Shown: positions 8,413 through 14,834, counted from the stretch's first letter. The stretch: 15,455 nt of DNA from Bifidobacterium breve (GCA_945889545.1 CAMDCC010000034.1:1-15455), one strand, 5' to 3'. Numbers and translations are program-made. Notes: generated by a model not told the origin, from the letters alone.

Positions 8413-8417
8413 CGGTC

Positions 8418-8446
8418 ATGTTGGCACTCTCCACCCGAGAGTGCAA
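8418..8446 (-). promoter_or_regulatory. Candidate groEL promoter inside the CIRCE pair
   Basis: On the minus strand TTGCAC (8446-8441), a 17-base spacer, and CAACAT (8423-8418) form a plausible sigma-70 type promoter. The -35 is good and the -10 is weak. Its -35 is part of the distal CIRCE and transcription would start at the edge of the proximal one, consistent with HrcA blocking initiation. Confidence 0.5.
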
Positions 8447-8447
8447 A
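8421..8447. promoter_or_regulatory. CIRCE operator, distal
   Basis: TTGGCACTC-N9-GAGTGCAAA, a second HrcA-type operator with the correct 9-base spacer and exact GCACTC/GAGTGC cores. Its centre is 35 bp from that of the first copy. Doubled CIRCE elements are known for actinobacterial groEL genes. Confidence 0.9.
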
Positions 8448-8572
8448 CTCACTCGGTCGCTCACTCGCCGAGCTCCTGCGGTTCTGCGCCCCAGGACGTT
8501 CCAGACCGTTCGCTCCCTGGCGAGCGCCTCCGGGGCCGCATCCGGGATCGCGGATCGGTGCGACGCCCTCGA
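8448..8572. other. Intergenic DNA between the permease stop and the groEL operators
   Basis: No gene, tRNA or strong terminator is seen. Two weak 5-bp stems are present in the permease 3' direction (ATCCG-CGATCC-CGGAT and CGCTC-GCCAGG-GAGCG), without a U-run. They could help end the importer transcript, but I do not call them a terminator. Confidence 0.4.
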
Positions 8573-10204
8573 TCAATGAGCCAGGCGGTCCATGCGGCGG
8601 ATGGTCACGAGCCAGGTGAGCACCGCAGAACACGCCACCAGCACGAGGGCAGTGAGGCCGGCTCGGGCGAGCAAGCCGCTCTCCGAGGCACTCCAGATCC
8701 GGGTCGCCAAGGTGTTAAAGCCGGTGGGGGCGAGCAGGAGGGTCGCCGGCAGCTCCTTCATCGTCGCCAGCAACACGAGTCCGGCGCCGGCGGCCAGCCC
8801 GGGGGCGATGAGCGGCAGCTCGATGGTTCGCAGCCGCCGCCACCGCCCGGCACCCAGCGCCCGCGCGGCGTCCTCGAGGCGGGTGGGGATCCCGCTCACC
8901 GCAACCTGTGAGGCGCGCATCGCCTGGGCACCGAAGTGCACGACGTACGCAAACACGAGCAACGGAAAGCTCTGGTACAGACCGCTCACCACTGGTGTGC
9001 CGAGCACCCAGAACACGAGGGCAAGCGCGATTACGAGGCCCGGGAGCGCGAACCCGCCCACCACGAGCGCGTTCACCGCGCCACCCACCCGCGAACGGTG
9101 ACGGACCGTGAGGTACGCGAGCGGGAGCACTGCGAACGTCGCTACGAGCGCGGTGACGGTCGAGACCCCCACCGTGTTGAGGACGGGCCCGACCAGGTCG
9201 GCGGCGTCGCCGGTTCCGCCGAAACGCGTTCCGTCGCCGCGCGCCGCCCATTCCGCGAGCACCGCGACGGGAGCGACGAGCGCGAGCAGCAAGACGACGC
9301 CGACCGCGCCGACTGCGGGCACTCGCCATCGCCCCAGGGTCGCCTGGTGGGCGCGCCGCCCCGCTCCCACGGCTTCGATGGGCACTCGACGGCGTGCGAG
9401 CGCGCGCTCACCGAAGACGATCGCGAGCGCGACCGCCGCAAGCAGCAAGCTCAACGTGATCGAGGTCTCACGGTCGAACAGCCGGGTCGCCTCGATCCGA
9501 AGCGTGAGCGTGTCGTAGCGAACGAGCGACACCGCGCCGAACTCGCTCACGCAGTACAGGAACGTAAGCAGTGAGCCGGCGGCGACCGCTCCCATCGTCT
9601 GCGGGAGCACGACGGTGCGGAACACCTCGGTGGGTCTGCGCCCGAGTGAGCGCGCGCTCTCCTCGAGCGCGGGCGGCAGGGCGACGAGGCGCGCCGCGAC
9701 GGGCAGGTACACGTACGGATAGCTGAGCAGCGTGAGCACGCCGAACGCGGCCCAAAACCCCTCGATACGAGGCACCGTCCCTACGTCGAACACTCGGGCG
9801 ACGAGGCCGCCGGTCGCAAACGCGGCCTGGAGGGCCAGGGCCCCGACGAACGACGGGATCACCAGCGGCAGCACCAGCAGCACGCGTACGACCCGCCGAG
9901 CCGGCAGGTCGGTACGCACGACGAGCCACGCCAGCCCGGTGCCGAGCAGCGCGCACGATGCCGACACCGAAGCGGCGAGCAACAAGGTCCGAAGGAGTGG
10001 ACCGGCGGCGTCATCGGACGCGAGCACGTCGAGTGCGTTGCTCCCGAACCCGACCGTCCTGATCGCGAGGTACAGCAGCGGTCCGGCGAAGAGGGCCGCC
10101 ACGATCGCGCTCGTGACGACCAACGGACGCGGGGCCCGAGCGTTCCCGCGACCGGACGCGAGCGGCGCCGGTACAGGGTCCAGCACCGGCGCCGTTGTCG
10201 TCAT
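8573..10204 (-). CDS. Iron(III)-type ABC transporter permease, fused double permease
   Basis: A 543-aa inner-membrane protein with two copies of the binding-protein-dependent permease domain in one chain, as in FbpB/ThiP-like proteins, so about 12 helices are expected. Each half has the cytoplasmic EAA loop that docks on the ATPase: LEESARSLGRRPTEVFRTVVLP in the first half and LEDAARALGAGRWRRLRTIELPLI in the second. A proline- and alanine-rich cytosolic N-terminus precedes helix one. ATG 10204 lies 4 bp after the stop of the binding-protein gene, so the two are almost certainly co-transcribed and coupled. With the ATPase and binding protein it makes a complete importer; iron is the likely cargo, judged from the binding protein. 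Thiamine or other ferric-type substrates are less likely alternatives. Confidence 0.92.
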   Translation of the reverse strand: MTTTAPVLDPVPAPLASGRGNARAPRPLVVTSAIVAALFAGPLLYLAIRTVGFGSNALDVLASDDAAGPLLRTLLLAASVSASCALLGTGLAWLVVRTDLPARRVVRVLLVLPLVIPSFVGALALQAAFATGGLVARVFDVGTVPRIEGFWAAFGVLTLLSYPYVYLPVAARLVALPPALEESARSLGRRPTEVFRTVVLPQTMGAVAAGSLLTFLYCVSEFGAVSLVRYDTLTLRIEATRLFDRETSITLSLLLAAVALAIVFGERALARRRVPIEAVGAGRRAHQATLGRWRVPAVGAVGVVLLLALVAPVAVLAEWAARGDGTRFGGTGDAADLVGPVLNTVGVSTVTALVATFAVLPLAYLTVRHRSRVGGAVNALVVGGFALPGLVIALALVFWVLGTPVVSGLYQSFPLLVFAYVVHFGAQAMRASQVAVSGIPTRLEDAARALGAGRWRRLRTIELPLIAPGLAAGAGLVLLATMKELPATLLLAPTGFNTLATRIWSASESGLLARAGLTALVLVACSAVLTWLVTIRRMDRLAH

Positions 10205-10208
10205 GTGG

Positions 10209-11234
10209 TCACGCTTGCTCGAGGCCGCTCTCTGCGATCAGCTCGCGAGTGCGAAGCAACCCGCCCCCCAACGAGCTGAGGTCGAGCTGTGGCGCGTCGA
10301 CCTTGGAAAGCGGCGGCAGGTCGCCGAGCGGCTTGACGCCGCGCGCCAGCGGGTACTCGAACTCGTCTTCGGCCAGGTGCGTCTGGGCCGACTTCGAGAG
10401 CAGGTACCGCACAAACCGCTGCGCCAGCTTGCGGTCGTCGGTCTGGTCGATCACGGCCGCAGCTGTGACCAGGATCACGGACCCAACATCCTGGTTGGCG
10501 AACACGTGGTTCTCCACCGGGGCCGAGGGATCAGCAGCCTTGGTCAGCGCCGCGTAGTAGTGGTTCACGAGGCCCATCGGGATCTCACCGCGGCTGACCG
10601 CCTCGACGATGGCCGAGTTGCTCGCGTACGCGCGAGCGCCGTTGGCCTCCATGCCGGCAAGCCACTTCGTGGTCCGGCGCTCCCCCTCGAGCTCGCGCAT
10701 CGCCGTCACGAAGTCCTGGAACGAGCCGTTCGTGGGCGCCACGGCCACCTGGTCCTGGTACTTCGGCTTCGTGAGATCGAAGACCGAGTCAGGCAGGTCA
10801 CGAGCCTTCACGAGATCGGTGTTGTAGACGAGCACCCGGACGCGACCTGACACCCCGATCCAGCTGTTGTCAGCCGCCCGATAACGCGCGTCCACGAGCC
10901 GGGCGATGTCCTGGTCGATCGTGCGGAGGCGGTCATTCCCGTCGAGGTACCCGGTGGCGCCGGGGCTCTGGGAGATGAAGACGTCGGCGGGAGTCTGGTC
11001 GCCTTCCTCGTCGATGAGGAGCGCGAGGTCGGCCGAGTCGCCGTACCGGGCCTCGATCTTGATGCCGGTGTCGGCGGTGAACTCGTCGAGCAGGGGTTGG
11101 ATCAGCTCCGGGGTGCGCCCGGAGTAGACGGTCAGGGTCCCTCCGGTGCCCGCCGAGGCGGGGCCGGCGACCGCGACGAGCGTCGCGACGGCACAGACGA
11201 CGGTGAGGGCGAGTGAACGCATGCGTGGGTTCAT
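10209..11234 (-). CDS. Iron(III) ABC transporter substrate-binding protein (FbpA/FutA type)
   Basis: A 341-aa secreted binding protein. Residues 1-28 are a signal peptide (hydrophobic core LALTVVCAVATLVAVAG, cleavage after PASA). The mature start, GTGGTLTVYSGRTPELIQPLLDEF, is characteristic of ferric-ion binding proteins, and NHYYAAL carries the tyrosine pair that typically ligates Fe(III). There is no lipobox cysteine at the cleavage site, unusual for a binding protein of a monoderm bacterium; the only leader cysteine (C14) is inside the hydrophobic core. ATG 11234 has no Shine-Dalgarno (CCCCGC precedes it) and lies 6 bases after a candidate -10, so the message may be leaderless. It comes after the ATPase gene (41-bp gap with a DtxR-like box) and 4 bp before the permease. 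Confidence 0.92.
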   Translation of the reverse strand: MNPRMRSLALTVVCAVATLVAVAGPASAGTGGTLTVYSGRTPELIQPLLDEFTADTGIKIEARYGDSADLALLIDEEGDQTPADVFISQSPGATGYLDGNDRLRTIDQDIARLVDARYRAADNSWIGVSGRVRVLVYNTDLVKARDLPDSVFDLTKPKYQDQVAVAPTNGSFQDFVTAMRELEGERRTTKWLAGMEANGARAYASNSAIVEAVSRGEIPMGLVNHYYAALTKAADPSAPVENHVFANQDVGSVILVTAAAVIDQTDDRKLAQRFVRYLLSKSAQTHLAEDEFEYPLARGVKPLGDLPPLSKVDAPQLDLSSLGGGLLRTRELIAESGLEQA

Positions 11235-11240
11235 GCGGGG

Positions 11241-11269
11241 AGTCTGTCTGGAGCCATAAGTAAAGTCAA
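11241..11269 (-). promoter_or_regulatory. Candidate promoter of the binding-protein/permease pair
   Basis: On the minus strand TTGACT (11269-11264), a 17-base spacer, and CAGACT (11246-11241). The -35 is a 5/6 match and the -10 is 3/6. Initiation about 6-7 bases downstream would fall on the ATG of the binding protein, which fits the missing ribosome site. The -35 is inside the DtxR-like box. Confidence 0.5.
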
Positions 11270-11279
11270 CCTGACCTAA
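11261..11279 (-). promoter_or_regulatory. DtxR/IdeR-like box before the binding-protein gene
   Basis: TTAGGTCAGGTTGACTTTA on the minus strand matches the 19-bp IdeR/DtxR consensus TTAGGTTAGGCTAACCTAA at 14 positions. It covers the -35 of the candidate promoter and includes the stop codon (11278-11276) of the ATPase gene. Metal-bound repressor would block binding-protein and permease transcription. Confidence 0.75.
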
Positions 11280-12352
11280 CTAAGGTCAGGCTGCGCAGCG
11301 GCGGGGAAGGCCAGCACCTCGTCGATCACCGAGATGCTGACCCGGTCGCCGGGGTCGAAGGTCCGGCCCGGGCCCATGCGGGAGCGGACGCGCGTCCCGT
11401 CGGCCAGCGCCACCGCCACGAGCTGGTCGTGGCCGAAATAGGTGATCTCGCGCACGACCCCCTCACCAGCGCTGTCGAGGCGCAACCGGACGCGTTCGGG
11501 GCGCACGACCACTTCGACCGAACCGGTGATGCCAACCCCAGTGACGCCAACCCCAGTGACGCCAACCTGGGTCTGCAGCACGCCCAGCGCGGTGGTCACC
11601 GCGGTGCCGTCGGCATGCCCAGGAACCAGGTCGGCGTCGCCGACGAACGTGGCGACGAAGCGGTCGACCGGATGTGCGTACAGGTCGGCGGCCGTGTCGA
11701 CCTGGACGACGAGGCCGTCGCGCATCACCGCGATCCGGTCGGCCAGGCTCAACGCCTCCTCCTGGTCGTGGGTCACCACTACCGCGGTCGCCTGCGCCTC
11801 GGCGAGGATGGCTCGAACCTCCTGGCGCATCTCGACGCGCATCGACGCGTCGAGGTTGGAGAACGGCTCGTCGAGCAGCACGATCGCCGGCGAAGGTGCC
11901 AGGGCGCGTGCGAGCGCGACCCGCTGTTGCTGGCCGCCGGAGAGCTCGTGCGGGAGGCGGGCACCCTCGGCGCTGAGTCCGACGAGGTCGAGCAGCTCGG
12001 CCACCCGGGCCTGCCGCTGAACACGGTCGCGCACGCCGTAGCCGACGTTGGCGGACACGTCGAGGTGTGGGAACAGCGCAAAATCCTGGAACACCACGCC
12101 GACGCGGCGGCGCTCGGCCGGCACGAAGTTGTTGGGCCCGGCAACCTCGAGGCCGTCGAGCACCACGGTCCCGGCGTCGGGACGCTCGAACCCCGCGATC
12201 AGCCGCAGGGTGGTGGTCTTGCCGCAGCCGCTCGGGCCGAGCAGCGCCAGCAACTCCCCCGCGCGGACGTCGAGATCGATGCTGTCAACGGCCGTGACCG
12301 GGCCGAAACGCTTGATCAGGCCGCGGCATGCGACCACCGCGGAGGACGCCAT
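11276..12352 (-). CDS. Iron(III)-type ABC transporter ATP-binding protein (FbpC type)
   Basis: A 358-aa ATPase that would power the importer with the fused permease. Walker A GPSGCGKTT at 39-47, Q-loop at VVFQD (about 86-90), signature LSGGQQQR at 137-144, Walker B IVLLDEPFSNLD at about 157-168, and H-loop histidine in VVVTHDQEEA (H195). A C-terminal TOBE-like regulatory domain follows, containing VVVRPERVRLRL. Between the ATPase core and this domain is a small VGVTG repeat (residues 263-277). ATG 12352 is inside the 34-bp palindrome shared with the divergent regulator and has no Shine-Dalgarno, so leaderless translation is likely. The frame open upstream of 12352 is antisense to the regulator and is not coding. 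The gene is first of three importer genes in the order ATPase, binding protein, permease. Confidence 0.94.
   Translation of the reverse strand: MASSAVVACRGLIKRFGPVTAVDSIDLDVRAGELLALLGPSGCGKTTTLRLIAGFERPDAGTVVLDGLEVAGPNNFVPAERRRVGVVFQDFALFPHLDVSANVGYGVRDRVQRQARVAELLDLVGLSAEGARLPHELSGGQQQRVALARALAPSPAIVLLDEPFSNLDASMRVEMRQEVRAILAEAQATAVVVTHDQEEALSLADRIAVMRDGLVVQVDTAADLYAHPVDRFVATFVGDADLVPGHADGTAVTTALGVLQTQVGVTGVGVTGVGITGSVEVVVRPERVRLRLDSAGEGVVREITYFGHDQLVAVALADGTRVRSRMGPGRTFDPGDRVSISVIDEVLAFPAAAQPDLS
11528..11572. repeat. Three 15-bp tandem repeats inside the ATPase gene
   Basis: GATGCCAACCCCAGT, GACGCCAACCCCAGT and GACGCCAACCTGGGT lie head to tail at 11528-11542, 11543-11557 and 11558-11572. 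They encode VGVTG-VGVTG-VGITG in the linker between the nucleotide-binding core and the C-terminal domain. Being in phase with codons, copy-number change would not break the frame. Confidence 0.9.
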
Positions 12353-12359
12353 CAAGGTC

Positions 12360-12365
12360 AGGGTA
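12360..12365 (-). promoter_or_regulatory. Candidate -10 for the ATPase gene (leaderless)
   Basis: TACCCT on the minus strand fits TANNNT and is followed by exactly seven bases (GACCTTG) before the ATG at 12352. No convincing -35 is visible. The spacing is that of leaderless actinobacterial transcripts. Confidence 0.5.
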
Positions 12366-12369
12366 ACCT
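12364..12369 (+). promoter_or_regulatory. Candidate -10 for the regulator gene (leaderless)
   Basis: TAACCT fits TANNNT and is followed by seven bases (GACCTTG) before ATG 12377. The spacer is the same seven bases as on the opposite strand, because both lie in the palindrome. No clear -35 is seen. Confidence 0.5.
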
Positions 12370-12376
12370 GACCTTG

Positions 12377-13036
12377 ATGGCAGAGATGCACGACACGACC
12401 GAGGAGTACCTCGAGCAGATCTTCGATCTCGAAGAAGAGGGCGTGGCGCCGCTGCGGGCCCGCCTGGTCGAGCGCCTCGGACTCTCCGCCGCGGCGGTCT
12501 CCGAGACCGTCGGCCGCCTCGAGCACAACGGCTTCTTGCACCTACGGGCCGACCGCAGCATCGCGCTCACCGAGAAGGGCAGAAAGCTCGCGACCAGCGT
12601 CGTGCGCCGCCATCGGCTCGCCGAGCGACTGCTCCTCGATGTGATCGGACTCGAGTGGGAGAAGGTGCATCGCGAAGCGGATCGCTGGGAGCACGCCATC
12701 TCGGCCGACGTTGAAGAGAAGTTGGTACTCCTTCTCGGCGACCCGCTCACCTGCCCGCACGGCAACCCGATCCCTGGGTCCAAGCGCGTGGGGAGCTCCA
12801 CGCCTTCCGTGCTGCTCTCCGAGGCCAAACCCGGGCCGATCACCGTCGCGCGCATCAGCGAGAAGCTGGAGCTGTCCGACGAAGGGCTGCGCCTCGTCGC
12901 CAGGGCCCGGATGATCCCGGGCGCCGCCGCGACGATCGTGGCGAGCGGGCCCGACGGGGTACGGGTGCGCACCTCAGAGGGCGAGCACACGTTGGCGCCC
13001 GAGATCGCGCAGCACGTCTACGTGTCGACTGCCTGA
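12377..13036 (+). CDS. DtxR/IdeR-family metal-dependent transcriptional regulator
   Basis: A 219-aa metal-sensing repressor. N-terminal winged helix (about 1-70) with DTTEEYLEQIFDLEEEGV and recognition region LSAAAVSETVGRLEHNGFL; dimerisation and metal domain (about 71-140) with VVRRHRLAERLLLDVIGL and the strongly conserved GNPIPGS; C-terminal SH3/FeoA-like domain (about 150-219). Numbering matches DtxR exactly: H79, E83, H98, E105 and H106 are kept. However, residue 10 is Glu, not Met, and residue 102 is Asp (HREADRWEH), not Cys, so the primary site has only O/N ligands, as in manganese-sensing MntR. ATG 12377 aligns with the IdeR start. No ribosome site precedes it, so leaderless initiation is likely. 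ATG 12386 is a poorer choice. It diverges from the importer and probably controls it and itself. Confidence 0.95.
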   Translation: MAEMHDTTEEYLEQIFDLEEEGVAPLRARLVERLGLSAAAVSETVGRLEHNGFLHLRADRSIALTEKGRKLATSVVRRHRLAERLLLDVIGLEWEKVHREADRWEHAISADVEEKLVLLLGDPLTCPHGNPIPGSKRVGSSTPSVLLSEAKPGPITVARISEKLELSDEGLRLVARARMIPGAAATIVASGPDGVRVRTSEGEHTLAPEIAQHVYVSTA

Positions 13037-13051
13037 CCTCTCTCGGTCGTG

Positions 13052-13324
13052 TCAGCCCCCGGCGACGGCGGGGACGATGCTGATCGTCTGGCCATCGGTC
13101 ACCGGGCTGTCGACCCCGCTGAGGAAGCGAATGTCGTCCTCGGCGAGGAACACGTTCACGAAGCGACGCAGCGCGCCCGACTCGTCGTAGAGGCGCTCGG
13201 CGAAGCCAGGGTGAGCAGTGTCGAGCGCGGTCAGCGCCTCGCCCACCGTCGTACCTTCGACCGACACCTCGGACGCGCCGCCGGTCAACGTGCGGAGCTG
13301 GGTGGGAATTCGAATCGACACCAT
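13052..13324 (-). CDS. MoaD/ThiS-like sulfur-carrier protein
   Basis: A 90-aa ubiquitin-fold protein ending in Gly-Gly (ISIVPAVAGG). Such proteins are adenylated by a MoeB/ThiF-like enzyme and carry sulfur as a C-terminal thiocarboxylate. The body (VSIRIPTQLRTLTGG, TVGEALTALDTAHPGF, FVNVFLAEDDIRFLSGVDSPV.DGQTISIVP) is typical of the MoaD branch and of CysO-like carriers. ATG 13324 has GAGG seven bases upstream and lies 15 bp after the threonine synthase stop, so the two are one transcription unit. The neighbouring partner suggests a role in amino-acid sulfur or threonine-family metabolism rather than molybdopterin synthesis, since no moa, mob or thi gene is here. It ends 15 bp from the convergent end of the regulator gene. 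Confidence 0.88.
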   Translation of the reverse strand: MVSIRIPTQLRTLTGGASEVSVEGTTVGEALTALDTAHPGFAERLYDESGALRRFVNVFLAEDDIRFLSGVDSPVTDGQTISIVPAVAGG

Positions 13325-13339
13325 CGCTGCGCCTCAGTC

Positions 13340-14578
13340 CTACTCGTCGTCGAAGCCGGGGAACGCTTCGACGAAGGCGTCGAGCGTGGGCTGGATGGTC
13401 GCGGTCACGCCGGTGTGCGGAGCCACCGCTTCGATCGTCTTGAGCCCGTGACCGGTCACATATGCAACCACTCGTTCGTCGGGCCGCACCACTCCCTCTT
13501 CGGCGAGGCGCTTGAGCGACGCGATCGTGACGCCCGCTGCGGTCTCCCCGAAGATGCCCTCGGTGCGTGCGAGCAATTGCATGCCTTCGACGATCTCGTC
13601 GTCGGTGACGGCAGCGAGGCCGCCGCCGGTCTCGCGCACCGCGTCGAGGGCGTAGTAGCCGTCGGCCGGGTTCCCGATCGCGAGCGACTTGGCGATGGTG
13701 TTCGGTCGCACCGGGTTGATCGTGTCGCTCCCTTCGGCGAACGCGGTGGCCACCGGCGAGCACCCGGTGGCCTGCGCACCGGACACGCGCACCGAGGGTG
13801 CCTCGTCGAGCAACCCCACCTTGTGCAGCTCGTCGAAGCCCTTGCGGATCTTCGTGAGCAGCGAACCGCTCGCGATGGGCACCACCACATGGTCGGGCGT
13901 CTCCCAGCCGAGCTGCTCAGCCGTCTCGAACGCAAGCGTCTTGGAACCTTCGGCATAGAACGGGCGCACGTTGACGTTCACGAACGCCCACGGTCGTTCG
14001 GACGCGAGCTCCACGCACAAGCGGTTGACGTCGTCGTAGTTGCCGTCGATCGCCACGACCGTGCCGCCGTAGACCGAAGTGGTCACGATCTTGCCTGCCT
14101 CGAGGTCGGACGGGATGAACACGATGCTGTGCAACCCGGCGCGGGCGGCGTGCGCGGCGACCGCGTTGGCCAGGTTCCCGGTCGACGCGCATGCGAGCGT
14201 CTTCATCCCGAACTCGAGCGCCTTGGCGAGCGCCACCGCCACCACTCGATCCTTGAACGCGTTCGTGGGGTTGCGGGTGTCGTCTTTGATCCAGAGCTCG
14301 CCGAGCCCGAGCTCCGATGCCAAGCGATCGGCCCGGAGCAGCGGCGTCCAACCCACGGGCAGCATCGACTGGCCCGGCGGGTCGACCGGGAGCAGCGGTG
14401 CGTAGCGCCAGATCGTCTCGGGGCCGGCGGCGATGCTCTCGCGGCTGATGTTCGCCGCGATGGCCTCGTAGTCGTAGGCCACCTCGAGGGGCCCAAAGCA
14501 CCACTCGCAGGTGTAGATGGGAGCGATGTCGTAGGTGCGCTCGCACTCTCGACATCTCAGAGATTGCACGTAGGTCAC
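13340..14578 (-). CDS. thrC: Threonine synthase (PLP-dependent)
   Basis: Converts O-phosphohomoserine to threonine; fold-type II PLP enzyme, 412 aa. The N-terminus carries a four-cysteine zinc-ribbon-like element, C9-x2-C12 and C24-x2-C27 (CREC...CEWC), seen in many archaeal and actinobacterial threonine synthases. The PLP lysine is K109 in NPTNAFKDR. The phosphate-binding stretch ACASTGNLANAVAAHAA and the late GEPAAG-like stretch (IFGETAAGVTIASL) are present. GTG 14578 is chosen because AGGAGG lies six bases upstream. The product is inferred from family; related enzymes (threonine synthase-like, cysteate synthase, CysM-like) share the fold, and the tightly linked sulfur-carrier gene leaves a sulfur-transfer function open. 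Confidence 0.92.
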   Translation of the reverse strand: MTYVQSLRCRECERTYDIAPIYTCEWCFGPLEVAYDYEAIAANISRESIAAGPETIWRYAPLLPVDPPGQSMLPVGWTPLLRADRLASELGLGELWIKDDTRNPTNAFKDRVVAVALAKALEFGMKTLACASTGNLANAVAAHAARAGLHSIVFIPSDLEAGKIVTTSVYGGTVVAIDGNYDDVNRLCVELASERPWAFVNVNVRPFYAEGSKTLAFETAEQLGWETPDHVVVPIASGSLLTKIRKGFDELHKVGLLDEAPSVRVSGAQATGCSPVATAFAEGSDTINPVRPNTIAKSLAIGNPADGYYALDAVRETGGGLAAVTDDEIVEGMQLLARTEGIFGETAAGVTIASLKRLAEEGVVRPDERVVAYVTGHGLKTIEAVAPHTGVTATIQPTLDAFVEAFPGFDDE

Positions 14579-14584
14579 AGTCGG

Positions 14585-14590
14585 CCTCCT
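14585..14590 (-). promoter_or_regulatory. Strong Shine-Dalgarno that fixes the thrC start
   Basis: AGGAGG on the minus strand, six bases before GTG 14578. It decides the GTG start over the internal GTG at codon 4, which would be too far away. Confidence 0.8.
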
Positions 14591-14834
14591 GGTCTGGCGC
14601 TCTCTTGCGCTTCCTCGACGCGCTCCGAGTGCGCCTCGAGCGGAGGACCGCTCTTGGCTGACTCATCGTTCAGGCTCGACCACCGTGGTCGGGCTTGGCA
14701 GGCATTGGCACCTGGCTTCCGGCTTGCACCGGATGCTGGTTGCCGCGGCGTCACAGGGCCTGTCCCTCAGCCGCTCTCGATGAGCGCGTGCTACTGCAAA
14801 AGATAGCCGGACCCGCCTCTAGGCTTCCAGCCGT
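14591..14834. other. Divergent intergenic region between thrC and gpgS
   Basis: About 244 bases with no gene, tRNA or riboswitch that I can recognise. It must contain promoters for both divergent genes. On the plus strand TAGGCT (14820-14825), nine bases before gpgS ATG, fits TANNNT and could drive a near-leaderless gpgS transcript; no clear -35 is seen. A 15-base odd palindrome at 14677-14691 is listed separately. Confidence 0.5.
14677..14691. repeat. 15-base palindrome CGACCAC-C-GTGGTCG
   Basis: Perfect 7-bp arms around one central base, near the middle of the thrC-gpgS divergent region, about 100 bases upstream of thrC. It has the shape of a dimeric transcription-factor site. No known regulator consensus is recognised. 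Confidence 0.5.

Larger units (their letters stand above)
12348..12381. promoter_or_regulatory. 34-bp palindromic DtxR-type operator between divergent genes
   Basis: GCCATCAAGGTCAGG (12348-12362) and its exact reverse complement (12367-12381) flank a 4-base centre, GTAA. The core CAAGGTCAGGGTAACCTGA matches the IdeR/DtxR consensus at 14 of 19 positions. The length and symmetry could hold two repressor dimers on opposite faces, as IdeR does. Both start codons, ATPase (12352-12350) and regulator (12377-12379), are in the arms, so bound repressor would cover initiation in both directions, giving autoregulation plus importer control. Confidence 0.88.

Noticed and set aside
8476..8572. Possible terminator after the permease gene
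   Set aside because: Only 5-bp stems with no U-run; too weak to call.
11429..12376. Upstream extension of the regulator reading frame across the ATPase gene
   Set aside because: It is antisense to the ATPase. The IdeR-like start aligns with ATG 12377.
13034..13057. Small CTGAC/GTCAG dyad between the convergent regulator and sulfur-carrier genes
   Set aside because: A 5-bp match largely made of the two stop codons; not distinguishable from chance.
13049..14806. 585-codon plus-strand frame opposite thrC and the sulfur-carrier gene
   Set aside because: It is a shadow of two recognised genes, with Arg/His/Asp-rich low-complexity translation and no ribosome site.
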